Source: Rhyzopertha dominica
Lineage: Eukaryota > Arthropoda > Insecta > Coleoptera > Bostrichidae
Assembly (NCBI GenBank): GCA_025024175.1
Contig: QCXZ01000001.1
Location: 7,750,001-7,814,000 of the forward strand
Reading direction: 5' to 3'
Length of the DNA: 64,000 nt
The position numbers were made by a program, and so were the translations under genes. The notes under the pieces were generated by a model. It made no database searches, was not told the DNA's origin, and worked only from the letters and a program-made list of their open reading frames with translations. Position 1 is the stretch's first letter. Each line of letters starts with the position of its first letter. Positions 54,181 through 64,000 of this stretch are shown in pieces.

Positions 54181-55800
54181 ATACTATACTATATGAAATA
54201 TCGATTTATAAAAGAAATGAAGCCTGGGTAAAAGTACGTTAATAATATTATTCGACCAATACATTATTGTAATGTCCGTTTGTTTTATTATAAAACGTGA
54301 CAATAAATACGAGACAATTATAAATAACAATTCATCTAATAAAATAGTAGTGTGGATGGGAGCGATGATGATATTACTAATGACAAAAATGACAATAATT
54401 GATGTACTGCGTGAGAAAGTTCATAAAAGCAATCAAACTGTTAACACAATAAAATGTTATTCAATCAACAATTATGCATATGATTATTTGAAAGCCTTTT
54501 AACAAATAATATTATTGTGATAAGTGATCACAAAAACACTGTGATTGGTAACCGATTTTACCCTAAAACGCAAATTTTAGGGTCATTTACGTAACAAGCG
54601 GCCTCAAAAATCCCCTTGCACATATGAATTTAGAGCGGAAAATATTTATATCATTAATAATTACGTCATTAGTTTTCCACAAAGCCGAGTGGATGATGCC
54701 GCATTACCACTAGATGGCATGGTGCCATCCACACTGTAATTCTCGCATATTTATATAATTCCAAAAAAGTATTATTTTTTAGTTTCATTTTCATAATAAA
54801 TATAAATATAAAATATCTACTTTTTGGGTTTTGATCAGGAATCTCTGTGCGCCTTGTTGTTTCAGTTAACACACTTGAATAAATTGCTTTTTTGTGTAAT
54901 CAGTGCTTTTAATAATATGTAAAAAAGATCGAAATTTATTATGAAAATGTTGATTGTTATGTTCATGTTAAGAACCGCTGTAACGGCAAATGTCTATTGA
55001 GCAACATCACGCGAGAATAAATAACCGCAATCAGAATTTTTATTGGTGCTGCGGTCGCTAAGGTGGGCCCGATAAGAATATCTTACTTGCCAAAAATAAC
55101 AACCGTTAAACACAATCTGCATGATATACAATGAAATTAAATGTGATTCTAGAAAAACCGTCTGTAAACAGATAAACAAAACGTTTCGTTCCGTTGCTCA
55201 CGGATACAATTTTATCAATAGATTGGTGACAGACGATAGTATTGCAATTGCTGCCTGTTTCACCTTGGATAAAAATTCAAGGGCGGTAAACAACTGCAGA
55301 ACAAATATTTAGTTTCAAATTCGCAGCTGCGTTTCGTTTGAGAAAATACATTCGCAGCTGCTGTTTTGTGGAATCGTACTTGGTGACCTACCTCAAGTAC
55401 AAATTGCTTATGATAGTTTGCTGTTGGCCAATATAATAGATAAGTAAGTCTTGGACTGACATCTATTGGTACTTTATTCTATGGTTAAAATAATGTAGAC
55501 GGCAGGTTAACTGTAAGATCCATTTCCAAGTGTAAGCTTTCACTCACTAGATGGCGATCAGGTAGTCAAAATATTATATTAAATTATGAATTTGCAAATA
55601 CCTTTCATATATTTCTTGAATTTGATTTTTGTGTAGGTAATTGTAAATCATATTTTTACATATTATTTTCCCCCAAAAATTTATTTACTTTTATCCAAAA
55701 TCATTTCTTCCGTTTCCTTTTTTAATTTTTACTCATCTATTTGACCTACCTATTTCTGAAAATGAAGAGGTAGGTACCTCTACTTATTATAATCACCACC
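54181..55800. other. No gene seen; CTCF-like words
   Basis: No coding family. CCACTAGATGGCAT (54698-54711) and TCACTAGATGGCGAT (about 55546-55560) resemble the CTCF core CCA-(C/T)-x-AG-(G/A)-(T/G)-GGC. They may be insulator sites at the right flank of the sHSP array, or coincidence. Confidence 0.35.
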
Positions 55801-55814
55801 CTATTATTAGTGAA

Positions 55815-56400
55815 GCAGTGTTATTGTGCATACAATATACGGACAGAATGATACATAAATAAATTATTTTTCATGTCTGCAATAAACTGCTCAACGGCAT
55901 ATAATGACTTCACCGAAAATCCTTTACCTTTCAATGGCTTTTTAAGCTTTGGAAATAAATAATAGTCTGACGGTGCTAAATCGGGTGAGTTGGGCGTGTC
56001 GTCAGGCAATTGAAAACCAATTTTATAAATCTTCCGCAATGCTTCAACGACTTGTGAATAGGGGGTTATCTTCCAAATATAGCACATATTTGGCAAGTTT
56101 TCTGCGTTTTTTGCGTGGTTTATTTTTTATTTATCAACTCACTATGTTATGTTCCCGTGGTAATTCAACCTTGTTCCAAAAAATCTAACAGAATTATTCC
56201 ATATTTATCCCAGAAACTGAAGCAAAAACGTTGCCAACCGACTTTTGTAAACGGAAATTTTTTAATCCTGGAGACCCGCAATGCTTCCACTCTTGTGCAT
56301 GGCCCTTTTCTACATATTTTTGAATAATGCAGACATTATTCTGAATTATGAAGTTAAAAAAGCGTTTGCCAAAATCGAGTTCCGATTTTGTGCACCGCAC
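55815..56400 (-). mobile_element. Mariner transposase, decayed
   Basis: The minus strand reads FRLQKSVGNVFASV near 56270, TRLNYHGNI at about 56150, then FQLPDDTPNSPDLAPSDYYL followed by FPKLKKPLKGKGFS and VEQFIADMKNNLF (55821-56096 frame). This is the second half of a mariner DD34D transposase, and the last catalytic Asp of S-P-D-L-A-P-S-D-Y is present. Frameshifts separate the pieces and the N-terminal DNA-binding part is absent. It belongs to the classical mariner group, distinct from the copies at 15.9 and 21.8 kb. Confidence 0.75.
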
Positions 56401-56439
56401 CCATCGCTATAAATTATTATGTCAGGTTTATTGTGTGTG

Positions 56440-57250
56440 TTCATATCGTCGTGGCTACAAAATGACAAACAATGTAAGCAATTCAATTTGGCTTTAGTTC
56501 ACCTTTTCCCTCACACTATATGAAGCAATACCCATCCTTTGAACGCAGGTCAAAGATATTGACAATCAACTTTGTCTTATAGTACAATGCAGAAACATTT
56601 GACTTAATTACTAGGTGATATTTTGTCATTTTCTTTCTCATTTTGAACTTCATCATTTTTTAAATCATGGTTTCTATGGAAGCCTTTGGAATCGTCTTTG
56701 TTTTATAAGATAAGTAAACATCACATTCATCTTCCTTTGGTGAAAAAATTGACAAATTCCGTTCTTCAATACATATTTGAATAGCATCATACTGGCTCGA
56801 TTAGTTTTGTTTTTTTTAACACCAGGAATCTTTGTAAAGGGTGTAGAGCTCCGATTTCTTTCACCATGTGGGTTCCAAATATAATTTGCTGGTCGATTTG
56901 CGGCAATAGTGAGACTGTAATTTTGGCAGAGAATTGAGAAATGTTTTTGTTGGTGTTTCCTTTTCCAGGCTTCTAAAAACTTGAAAATCCTTAGAAGCTC
57001 CAGAACTTTTGGTTACATTTTCTTTTACTTAAGCACCACTTGGCAAATTCAGAGGTTGATGGTCCTTAAGAACATTTTGCATGACATAGTTTTACATACT
57101 TTAACTCGTTCTTCATTTTTCTTTTTCATACAAGACTCAGTTCTTCGGCTTGTACTTGCTATCATCTTCGCTGTTTCTTGTTTTATTTTTTGTTTCTGTA
57201 GTTATGCTTCTTAGAACATACACCTGCTTTTTTCCAAAAAAAAAGTTTAC
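56440..57250 (-). mobile_element. Unclassified transposase-like relic
   Basis: Minus-strand pieces are KMIASTSRRTESCMKKKNEE at about 57160, FLEAWKRKHQQKHFSILCQN, ANYIWNPHGERNRSSTPFTK and IPGVKKNKTNRAS near 56830-56920, ICIEERNLSIFSPKEDECDV followed by YLSYKTK at 56710-56780, and then stops. The F-S-x-x-K-x-D-E-C-D-x-C-x-x-Y-K-x-x word recurs in a widespread insect family of transposon-derived proteins whose superfamily I cannot name with certainty. Heavily broken. Confidence 0.4.
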
Positions 57251-58425
57251 AAATTTTACAAAAATCTTTTGTTTCTCGTTTTGGTTAATTTCGTAACATT
57301 GAAAAGCATTTTTTACTTTTTAAAACATGAACAACGCTCCTTTATTTCCGTTCTCCTTTTATAATCGTAAATTGGTTGCACTAATTTCATCCCAAACACG
57401 TCTCACCGTTCTCTCCTTTTCTTTTTGTTAACATTATATTTCCAGTCCTTCCTGTTACTTATTCTGTTTTTCTTTATTTTTTGTTCTTTATTTGTTTGGA
57501 AATCATTTTCTGAAACTACTTCCGTTCTTGTAAGTTTCTTCGAATCTTGTTCTGATCTACGTTCATTTTCAGCAGAATCTTTTTCTAAGTTTCCTATTAT
57601 TATTTGCTCTTCTTGTTCACAGTAGGATTAAGCTTTTCGCTAGCGTTGCTAAATAACTTTAAAGTTAAATTACTCCCGTTGTACACAATTTCTTTTCAAA
57701 TCGGTTACAATACAGTTTCTTTAAGTGTTATGTCCAACACTTAAATTTAATGCTATACAACTATAAAAAGCTTGATACCATTTTTGTGTTTGAAAAATGC
57801 ACATAACTCCTGTTGAAATTAATGAGGTTAAAGAATTGACAATTAATAAAAGATGGAACGCACTGGTTCTAATTATTCAACATGTTCTTACTTACCTGTA
57901 TCATCTAGCGTTCTTTTTAAGACTTATTAGCAAAACGTATGCCATATATTCTGGTTCCTATAGTTACTTGCCTATTCCTTAACTTTTTCTTTTTATATTT
58001 TTTTATAGCGCGCTTTATTTTTTGGTTGTTCTTTACTTTTTTTCATGCACACTTACTCGTACCAGTCTATGATCCAAACCTATTTCTGCTCCTCTGTTTA
58101 TCCTTATATCCTTGATATCACTAACAAATGTTCATAATTTTGATGCAAAGTCTATCTCTATTATTTCTGTAAGTGGCACATTAAGACTTTTTGTTAGTCG
58201 AGTAAATGGTGAGGCTCTGAATCTTACAAAACTGATTATATCAGATGTTCCTTGTTACAAAAATTATTCCTACCTTTAGGTATTTTGTACAGGACATTGC
58301 GGATGGCTAGAGTTAAATCGACAAAATTTATACGGACTTTTGACGAAACATATGAAGAGAATTTACTGGATGAGTAACATTTGCTCTTGCTTGTTCAATT
58401 ATTCTATCTTACCAATATAATGTTT
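57251..58425. other. No gene seen; T-rich
   Basis: The plus-strand frame 57425-57625 is a run of Phe/Ser/Leu from a T-rich tract and is not a gene. Confidence 0.45.
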
Positions 58426-58575
58426 GCGCACAACAAAGTTTTGGGTTCCTCAAGGGTCTAAGTTAGAGCACCTGTTATTTCTCTTAATTAATAGTGTCCT
58501 CCCGACTTACATGTGAGGATAATTATGCGGTGATGTCAAAATTCACAGTGTCTGCCTTTTGTGGATGGTATTCAG
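58426..58575 (+). mobile_element. LINE reverse-transcriptase scrap
   Basis: The plus strand reads TTKFWVPQGSKLEHLLFLLI followed by NSVLPTYM, a decayed G-V-P-Q-G-S-x-L-G-P-L-L-F-L-L-F-I-N-D-L-P motif, then GDVKIHSV in place of the A-D-D-V-K-I box. Short and broken. Confidence 0.5.
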
Positions 58576-61500
58576 AAAATTGCGTTATCTTCTTACCGAT
58601 CATGTAAGTGATTTCTTTTTGTTTAGTTTACGATGCGATATGCTGATTGATATAACATTTTATGTTAACCGTGACTGTTTCTTTCTTGCAAGGGGTATTC
58701 ATGTATTCAGTTATTATCTATTTTATTCTCTAACTGGTATTACTACCATTAGGCAATAAATGCTATCGTCATTATTAAAGTAAATGCCAGAAATTTCTAT
58801 GTGGTATGCAACAAAACATTGTCATAGTTTGAATTTACTGTCGCAAGCATATCTTTATCAATAATTATCTCGCATGTTTCAAAATCCAGCGTTACTCATC
58901 AACCATATCAATTACGGCTCAAAGACCACTACCACCAAGAAAATAATCACAGATCCCATTAACTCACGCTATAATCTCGCAATCAGTAATGAAAACAAAG
59001 CTGTTTAATATAAAGTACGAAAGTAATTCCAGATTAATACGATTTATGGAAATGTACTGCGCTATCGAGAACGTATCGGTTACGTTGGGAAGGTAACCGA
59101 CATTGAATCGATGAAGGATATTTGTTAATGGTCGTAAAATTTCCGCCTACCCTTTGTGAGATATAATCTAACGCGCCGTATATAGTTATAGCCTGAAAAA
59201 TAACATAGTTTAGACTTAATATTATATAATATGTACCCTGTAGACAAATAATTGCAAATACATTTAAATTAATTTTACAGAAATTAAGAAGTAAACGACT
59301 ATCATCATAAAAATACTGTATTACTTATAGTTCGTGTTTATAGCACTTACTATTGTGTACTATTATATAAACGACTTTTAAGTTGTGCCTTAAAAGTAAC
59401 AAGCGAACTTAAAAGTTGGTTGTAAAAGCTCTTTATTAAAAAAAACTGCAATTAACTAGTGTAATGATATGATTCCCTATCTCATTCTTCTTATTGTTAA
59501 TGCTGTTGCGCAACAGATATATCCCTATATTTTAGTAAAGTCCTTTTGAAACTTTTCTGAATGAAGTCCTTCTTTTAGTAAATAATGCTAGGTGAGTCAA
59601 TACAAACCTTAAATCAAAGTACAGGCGAAATTAAAATTTGTTTTTACTATTTACTGATGAGCTGTAGTGACAGGGAAATAGATCTATCTGTAGTTGGTTG
59701 AGGTGTAGACAGCACAGCATAGACATGCATTTTAAATATATGCATTGTTTCTCCACAAGAATACATTTTATCACCAATAGGCATAAGAGAAGCAATAGTA
59801 TAGCCAGGTTAAACTTCCAAATAACACGTTACTTGTTGATACGATTCTTTACCGGGCAGCAGATTTATCAAGCTTGTAAATGTAACGTAAACGATCCTCA
59901 GTACTGGAGTTACGACTGAATTATGGGTCATACATTCTATAGTTCTATAACCATGAGACTTAACTTAACTTAGTGTTACCATCTTTCAGCATTTGGATGA
60001 AACTATACGCATTTACAGCTCAAGTTTTGTATTTATTTTAATAAAAAGAATTCCCAACACGGCGGCGGCGTTCAGGTTTCCATCTTGATGACTACATAAC
60101 ACTTTAAAGCTTTTATGCTTCTTTATTTCGAAAGATTGTATTTAGTAAGTAAAGGCCATTCATTCTTCTCAACTTGACAACATTAATCCATTTCATGATA
60201 GTCCAGTTCAGGAAATTAAAACATTTTAATTCATTTTTAAAACGCCTCTTTATCTAGAAGTAAAGATGATTTTATTAGTTAAGTCGAAAATTTTACCAGT
60301 GTCATCTATACAGTGTAGTATGTTAACTTATACCAACCTATATGACTGTACTTATTCCTAGCGGTTGCAAAGGGGTAATAGCATAATGTAGAATGCTTAA
60401 TTATACAACGGAAACCTAGGTCACTACACCTAATTCCTTTTGATTTTTATTTTTAAGACGCACGAAGGATTTAGTTTATACTGACAAATATCAAACCTAA
60501 GATGCAATTATAATTATATTTTCAGAGTTAGTGTTTCTCTATACACAAATTCTTGTCTCATTCACTCGAATTTTTTCTTGTCTTGCAAAGAAACGTGTAT
60601 TCGAATTGTACCTTGTCTAGTGCTGATAACTAGTGCGGCTTCTTGTGCCAAATCTGTGAATATGAGCTAATGAAAATATAAAATCTCAAGTTTTAAGATA
60701 TAAGTGGGCCGCAGTCTACCCTTTGCGAGCCTGTCAAATAAACCTTAATTTAAAATTATGTGATGACGTTAAGTGTTTGATTGTATTTTCAGTAAAAGAG
60801 CCTTTTCTCATATTGGAAATTGAAAAAATTTATTTAAAGTGGGTAAAATGGGTTCCTTTTCCCTTATTATTAACTTCGTAGTTAACACCTCCTTTTTGAA
60901 ACTTTATATCGGCAAATTTATTTATTTTTTTTATATGTGTAATTTGTAACCCAAATAGATAAAAAAGTAAGTTTTTTTTCACATATATAAGAGAAAATGT
61001 AAATCACTGTTTTGTGTAAGTATATAACATAATATTACATCATACCATTGCTTTGGTATAAAGACAAAACCAGTTCTATGCCATGCTATCTTCACTTAAC
61101 GTTAAATATACTGACGAGCCTGAATAGTATCGAAACAGATTCATATGCAGAGGGTTAGTCGTTTGTTGTATACTTATCGCTTAGCATAGATATGCATTTT
61201 ATTATATATTACCTATCCTGTCCAAACTTTATTTAAATGCGAATTATATTATTGCAAGACTGATGCAAAAACTGCAATCAAAATTGCAAAATCTTGCATT
61301 ATCATTTTTAAAAACGAGACGACAATTTTTAACTAATCTTGTTTTACACTTCTTGCATTAGGCAAGACAAGACCTAGAAAAATGCAAGATTATTGTGAAA
61401 CACTAGCCACGATTATTGAAAGAAGTTCCAAAATGTTTTAATTATCTAAATAATAACTTTTCAAGTAAATGAATTAGAATAGGAGGTCCTGTTTTGACCA

Positions 61501-61594
61501 CCCAAGTCACCAGACCTAACTCGTTGTGTTAGAATTTGGTTATAGTGGCATATTTCTAAACATAGATGAATTAATTTTCAATTGTGGAAAGGGC
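58576..61594. other. No gene seen; AT-rich intergenic
   Basis: About 3 kb without recognised gene, RNA or element. Short frames at 58559-58759 and 59698-59919 have no family character. Confidence 0.45.
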
Positions 61595-62455
61595 AATTTA
61601 CAATTTTGATATTATTAATATAAAATGTAACTTTGAGTTTGTTACTTGCTATTATTGTATAGATGGATGGATTGTAAATATGAAGGTGAGAGTGTGTGTT
61701 TAAATAATAGTGTTGTAGATATTAGTTAGTCCTTGTATGTCAGTCCTGTCGTTTACACGTGTGTTTTTGTTTTTTTTGTATACGTATCGTTTCCAGATAT
61801 TGTCTTTTACGTTTATGTTGCTCTGTAGCAATAATTTTGGTGTTAAGTCAAAAGTATGGTCAGCTTGTCCTTGACGTGGTTATTATTTTTTTAAGTATTG
61901 TCCTGACTGTCCTATATATATTGTTTCTTACATTGTTTACATTTTATGCTGTATGTTGTGTGTGTTTTTGCTTCGTTTGGTGTTTTTGTTTTTAAGGGTG
62001 TGTAGAATTCTTTAATCGTGTTCATTGGTTTATATGTAATTTGGAAATCATATGATCTTAGTAAGTTTTTTATTTTTTGAGTAAAGGGTGGAATATACGG
62101 TAATGTTAAGTATCTTGTTTGTGTTNAATTCTTGTTTTTCGTATTGAATACTATTGTACAGATTTTNTGTTTGTTGTTTTATAGAGTTACGTATTAATTT
62201 AGTGGGGTAGTTGTTATTTTTTAGTATTTTAGTTGTGGCGTTTAAAGTTTCAATTCTAAATTCTGGACCAGTTAATTTTATTATTCATTGTATTGTATTG
62301 TTTAGGAGAGCCATTTTATATTTATTTTTTTGAGTACCATTTTGGGAGAATTTTGTTATCCTGTTTAAGTAATGTAAGCACTAGATTGTGTCTTTCTTCT
62401 CTGCCTCTATGGTAAACTGTAATTTTTGATGATAACTATTAAACAAATTTAAAAT
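61595..62455 (-). mobile_element. Penelope-like element, partial second copy (lineage B)
   Basis: This aligns along its length with 38325-39240 (shared words include TACAATTTTGAT, TTAGTCCTTG, CCTGTCGTTTACAC, TCATATGATCTTAGTAAG against the equivalent ATCATACGGG block, TTGTTTTATAGAGTT, GGACCAGTTAATTTTATTA). It covers the GIY-YIG nuclease end and the C-terminal part of the RT on the minus strand. It lacks both terminal repeats. Two N bases, at about 62126 and 62167. Confidence 0.75.
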
Positions 62456-62660
62456 TTAATTCAGTTTGTGTTTTAACAAATCTTCACAAATGTACGTTAG
62501 ATCAAAATACAAACCATATCATCAACAAAATTAACGCCCGCCTGAATACAAACCTGTCTTTCTAGACGTTCAGGAACATCAGCAAAAAAGCGCTTGACGC
62601 GCAAAACCGACCCACACGCTCTTTTTTGCGCTAGGTTTTTTGCTGAAAATTCCAAATTCA
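62456..62660. other. No gene seen
   Basis: Transition from the Penelope copy into GC-richer sequence, including GCGCTTGACGCGCAAAAC. Confidence 0.35.
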
Positions 62661-62679
62661 CCGGTAAACATCACCCGTC

Positions 62680-62873
62680 CCTCCTGTACTGTCAGTAGTA
62701 CATGCGTGGCTACAGCACCGATGTCGCCGTGCGTTCTTGTGCTTTTTCTTCGGGAAAACTTAAAGATAAGTTGACTATGGTGTGTGTTAGTGTCTTGTGG
62801 TGGTGTCGGTACTTTGTGGCTGTCTGCTGGTGGAGTTTGAATCCCCGAAGACGAATGGGAAGCGAAAGAATGT
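62680..62873 (+). promoter_or_regulatory. Possible promoter and first exon of a gene running rightwards
   Basis: GC-richer patch with an initiator-like TGTCAGTAG (62687-62695), no TATA box, and a good splice donor GAAT|GTAAGTTTTT near 62873. If real, it would be a TATA-less gene with a non-coding or short first exon and its remaining exons beyond the window. Evidence is compositional only. Confidence 0.25.
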
Positions 62874-64000
62874 AAGTTTTTAGTTCAGCCTCAAGCGACC
62901 GGTCATAGCTGACTTGAATTTGCTTGATAACTACGGCGTCTTAATTGAAATCGAACTATTTAATGCATGCGGCTTTATTCTGATTACTTCTTTAATAGAC
63001 TTAGCTGCGTTTTTGTTTCAGCTTTAAGCTAAAACTTAGAGATGAAGCAGATTGTGATTTTGCATTAGTCTTATTATGGAAACGCCTCCTTCTTGTTTTT
63101 GCACACTTTTTCGTTCTTCATAATGAACATATCTTCTAATTCATGACATTTTTTTTGTAGAATTGATTAGCATTTGTATAGTTGTTTAGCTTGTAATATT
63201 GAACAATTTCTGTGATTGTCTATTAAATAAAGATATGTAGATTAAAGTTATGCGAAGAAATATGAAAATAGGTTTACCCTAAAATCTATTCGTCAGCATG
63301 TACCAAAGCACGTTATTGTGTCGAATATAAATATTAATACTTACGAAAGATTCTTTAAACTTGTAGGTACTTATAAAAAAAACAACGGCTATTACAGTTA
63401 TTAGTATCGTGTTATACTAGTTTGTCAAGCAATAAATTCCTGTATTCCTTGCCTAATTATGTTCCAATTTCCTTTTTTAATAATGCGCATTTGTTTCGGC
63501 TTCTTAAAGTTAATTAATTCCACACATGTTTTTGTGTAGTATATGTGTTTAAAAATTTTTAGTAATAATCGATCCAGAAACATAAAGATTCTATAAAATT
63601 CACTTGGCAGTAAAATAAACGTTCCTCTTTTTAAATTTCGTCAGTTAAGGCTCAAAGAGATTTGAAATAAATTGAAGTCTAAGAAGCGTCTTTTCTCCTT
63701 TCTGCTAGCGAAATATTTTTTTCAATAATGTATCGGAAATAACTTTGTTATTTAAAGTCTTTGTGATCTTAAGTAATTCTTCTTTTTATGTAGAACAGAC
63801 TGGAAGGTCTAACTTATCTCATGATTTTGAAAAATTTGATAATATGGTTACTATAATCACAAAGTGATTTCTTAATTAAGTACAAATGTTGCTTCAGATT
63901 TCTCTCATAAATTTGGAACAACTTTATCAAATTCAAATTTCTTCATTATTCGCCTCGCTACAAATGAATTCACTACTAAATAAAGAATATAGCGTTTATT
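62874..64000. other. No gene seen; AT-rich
   Basis: No frames or elements recognised. It could be intron if the preceding first exon is real. Confidence 0.4.

Noticed and set aside
57425..57625. 66-codon Phe/Ser/Leu-rich membrane-like protein
   Set aside because: A product of a T-rich tract, without start context or conservation signs.
1..64000. CRISPR array, bacterial operons or prophage
   Set aside because: The window has eukaryotic promoters, poly(A) signals and animal transposons. No spaced direct-repeat array was seen.

Overview
This is an AT-rich, intron-poor stretch of an arthropod nuclear genome, most likely an insect and probably a beetle. That assignment is inferred from the small heat shock protein (sHSP) sequences of the lethal(2)essential-for-life (l(2)efl) type, from single-exon heat shock promoters, and from the mobile-element mix (Penelope-like, Dong/R4-like, jockey-like, hAT, mariner, P/THAP-like, Ty3/gypsy). 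Scattered N bases mark a draft assembly. No bacterial-style operons, CRISPR arrays, rRNA or tRNA genes were seen.

The functional core is a tandem array of five intronless plus-strand sHSP genes at 26.5, 30.8, 40.7, 47.4 and 50.9 kb. Each has one alpha-crystallin domain. TATA boxes lie about 70-105 nt upstream of the ATG, and poly(A) signals follow each stop. Clear or partial heat shock elements (HSEs) sit just upstream of the TATA box for genes 1, 2, 3 and 5; I could find no clean one for gene 4. The first four proteins are typical 167-188 residue chaperones with a C-terminal I-P-I anchor. The fifth has 358 residues and carries a repetitive acidic, Gln- and Cys-rich tail of about 190 residues, the most unusual coding feature of the window. 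A further HSE-bearing block at about 23.5 kb matches part of the gene 3 promoter but has no gene behind it, so it looks like a relic of a sixth unit.

The rest is dominated by decayed mobile elements. From left to right: the 5' end of a minus-strand Ty3/gypsy element (0-0.44 kb); a THAP/P-like DNA element (0.84-1.83 kb); mariner-like scraps (5.1 kb); a Dong/R4-like retrotransposon sitting in TAA repeats next to an inverted jockey-like element (10.0-12.35 kb); retrotransposon scraps (13.5-14.3 kb); a mariner-like element carrying a nested hAT element with a perfect 8-bp duplication (15.5-18.8 kb); a mariner-like scrap (21.8 kb); a jockey-like element (24.4-26.07 kb); a Tc1-like transposase end and Penelope-like scrap (27.85-28.7 kb); several Penelope-like retroelements (36.6-43.3 kb, including one with about 165-bp inverted termini); an APE-type LINE (43.4-45.4 kb); a second hAT copy with its own 8-bp duplication (45.68-47.03 kb) ending about 250 bp upstream of the gene 4 TATA box; a Tc1-like transposase (49.4-50.25 kb); foldback-like repeats (52.8-54.2 kb); mariner (55.8-56.4 kb) and an unclassified transposase-like relic (56.5-57.25 kb); a LINE scrap (58.4 kb); and a second copy of the 38-kb Penelope family (61.6-62.45 kb).

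The five genes probably work together as a stress-inducible chaperone cluster, diversified by tandem duplication in a transposon-rich neighbourhood. Large intervals between elements hold nothing I can name and are listed as such.
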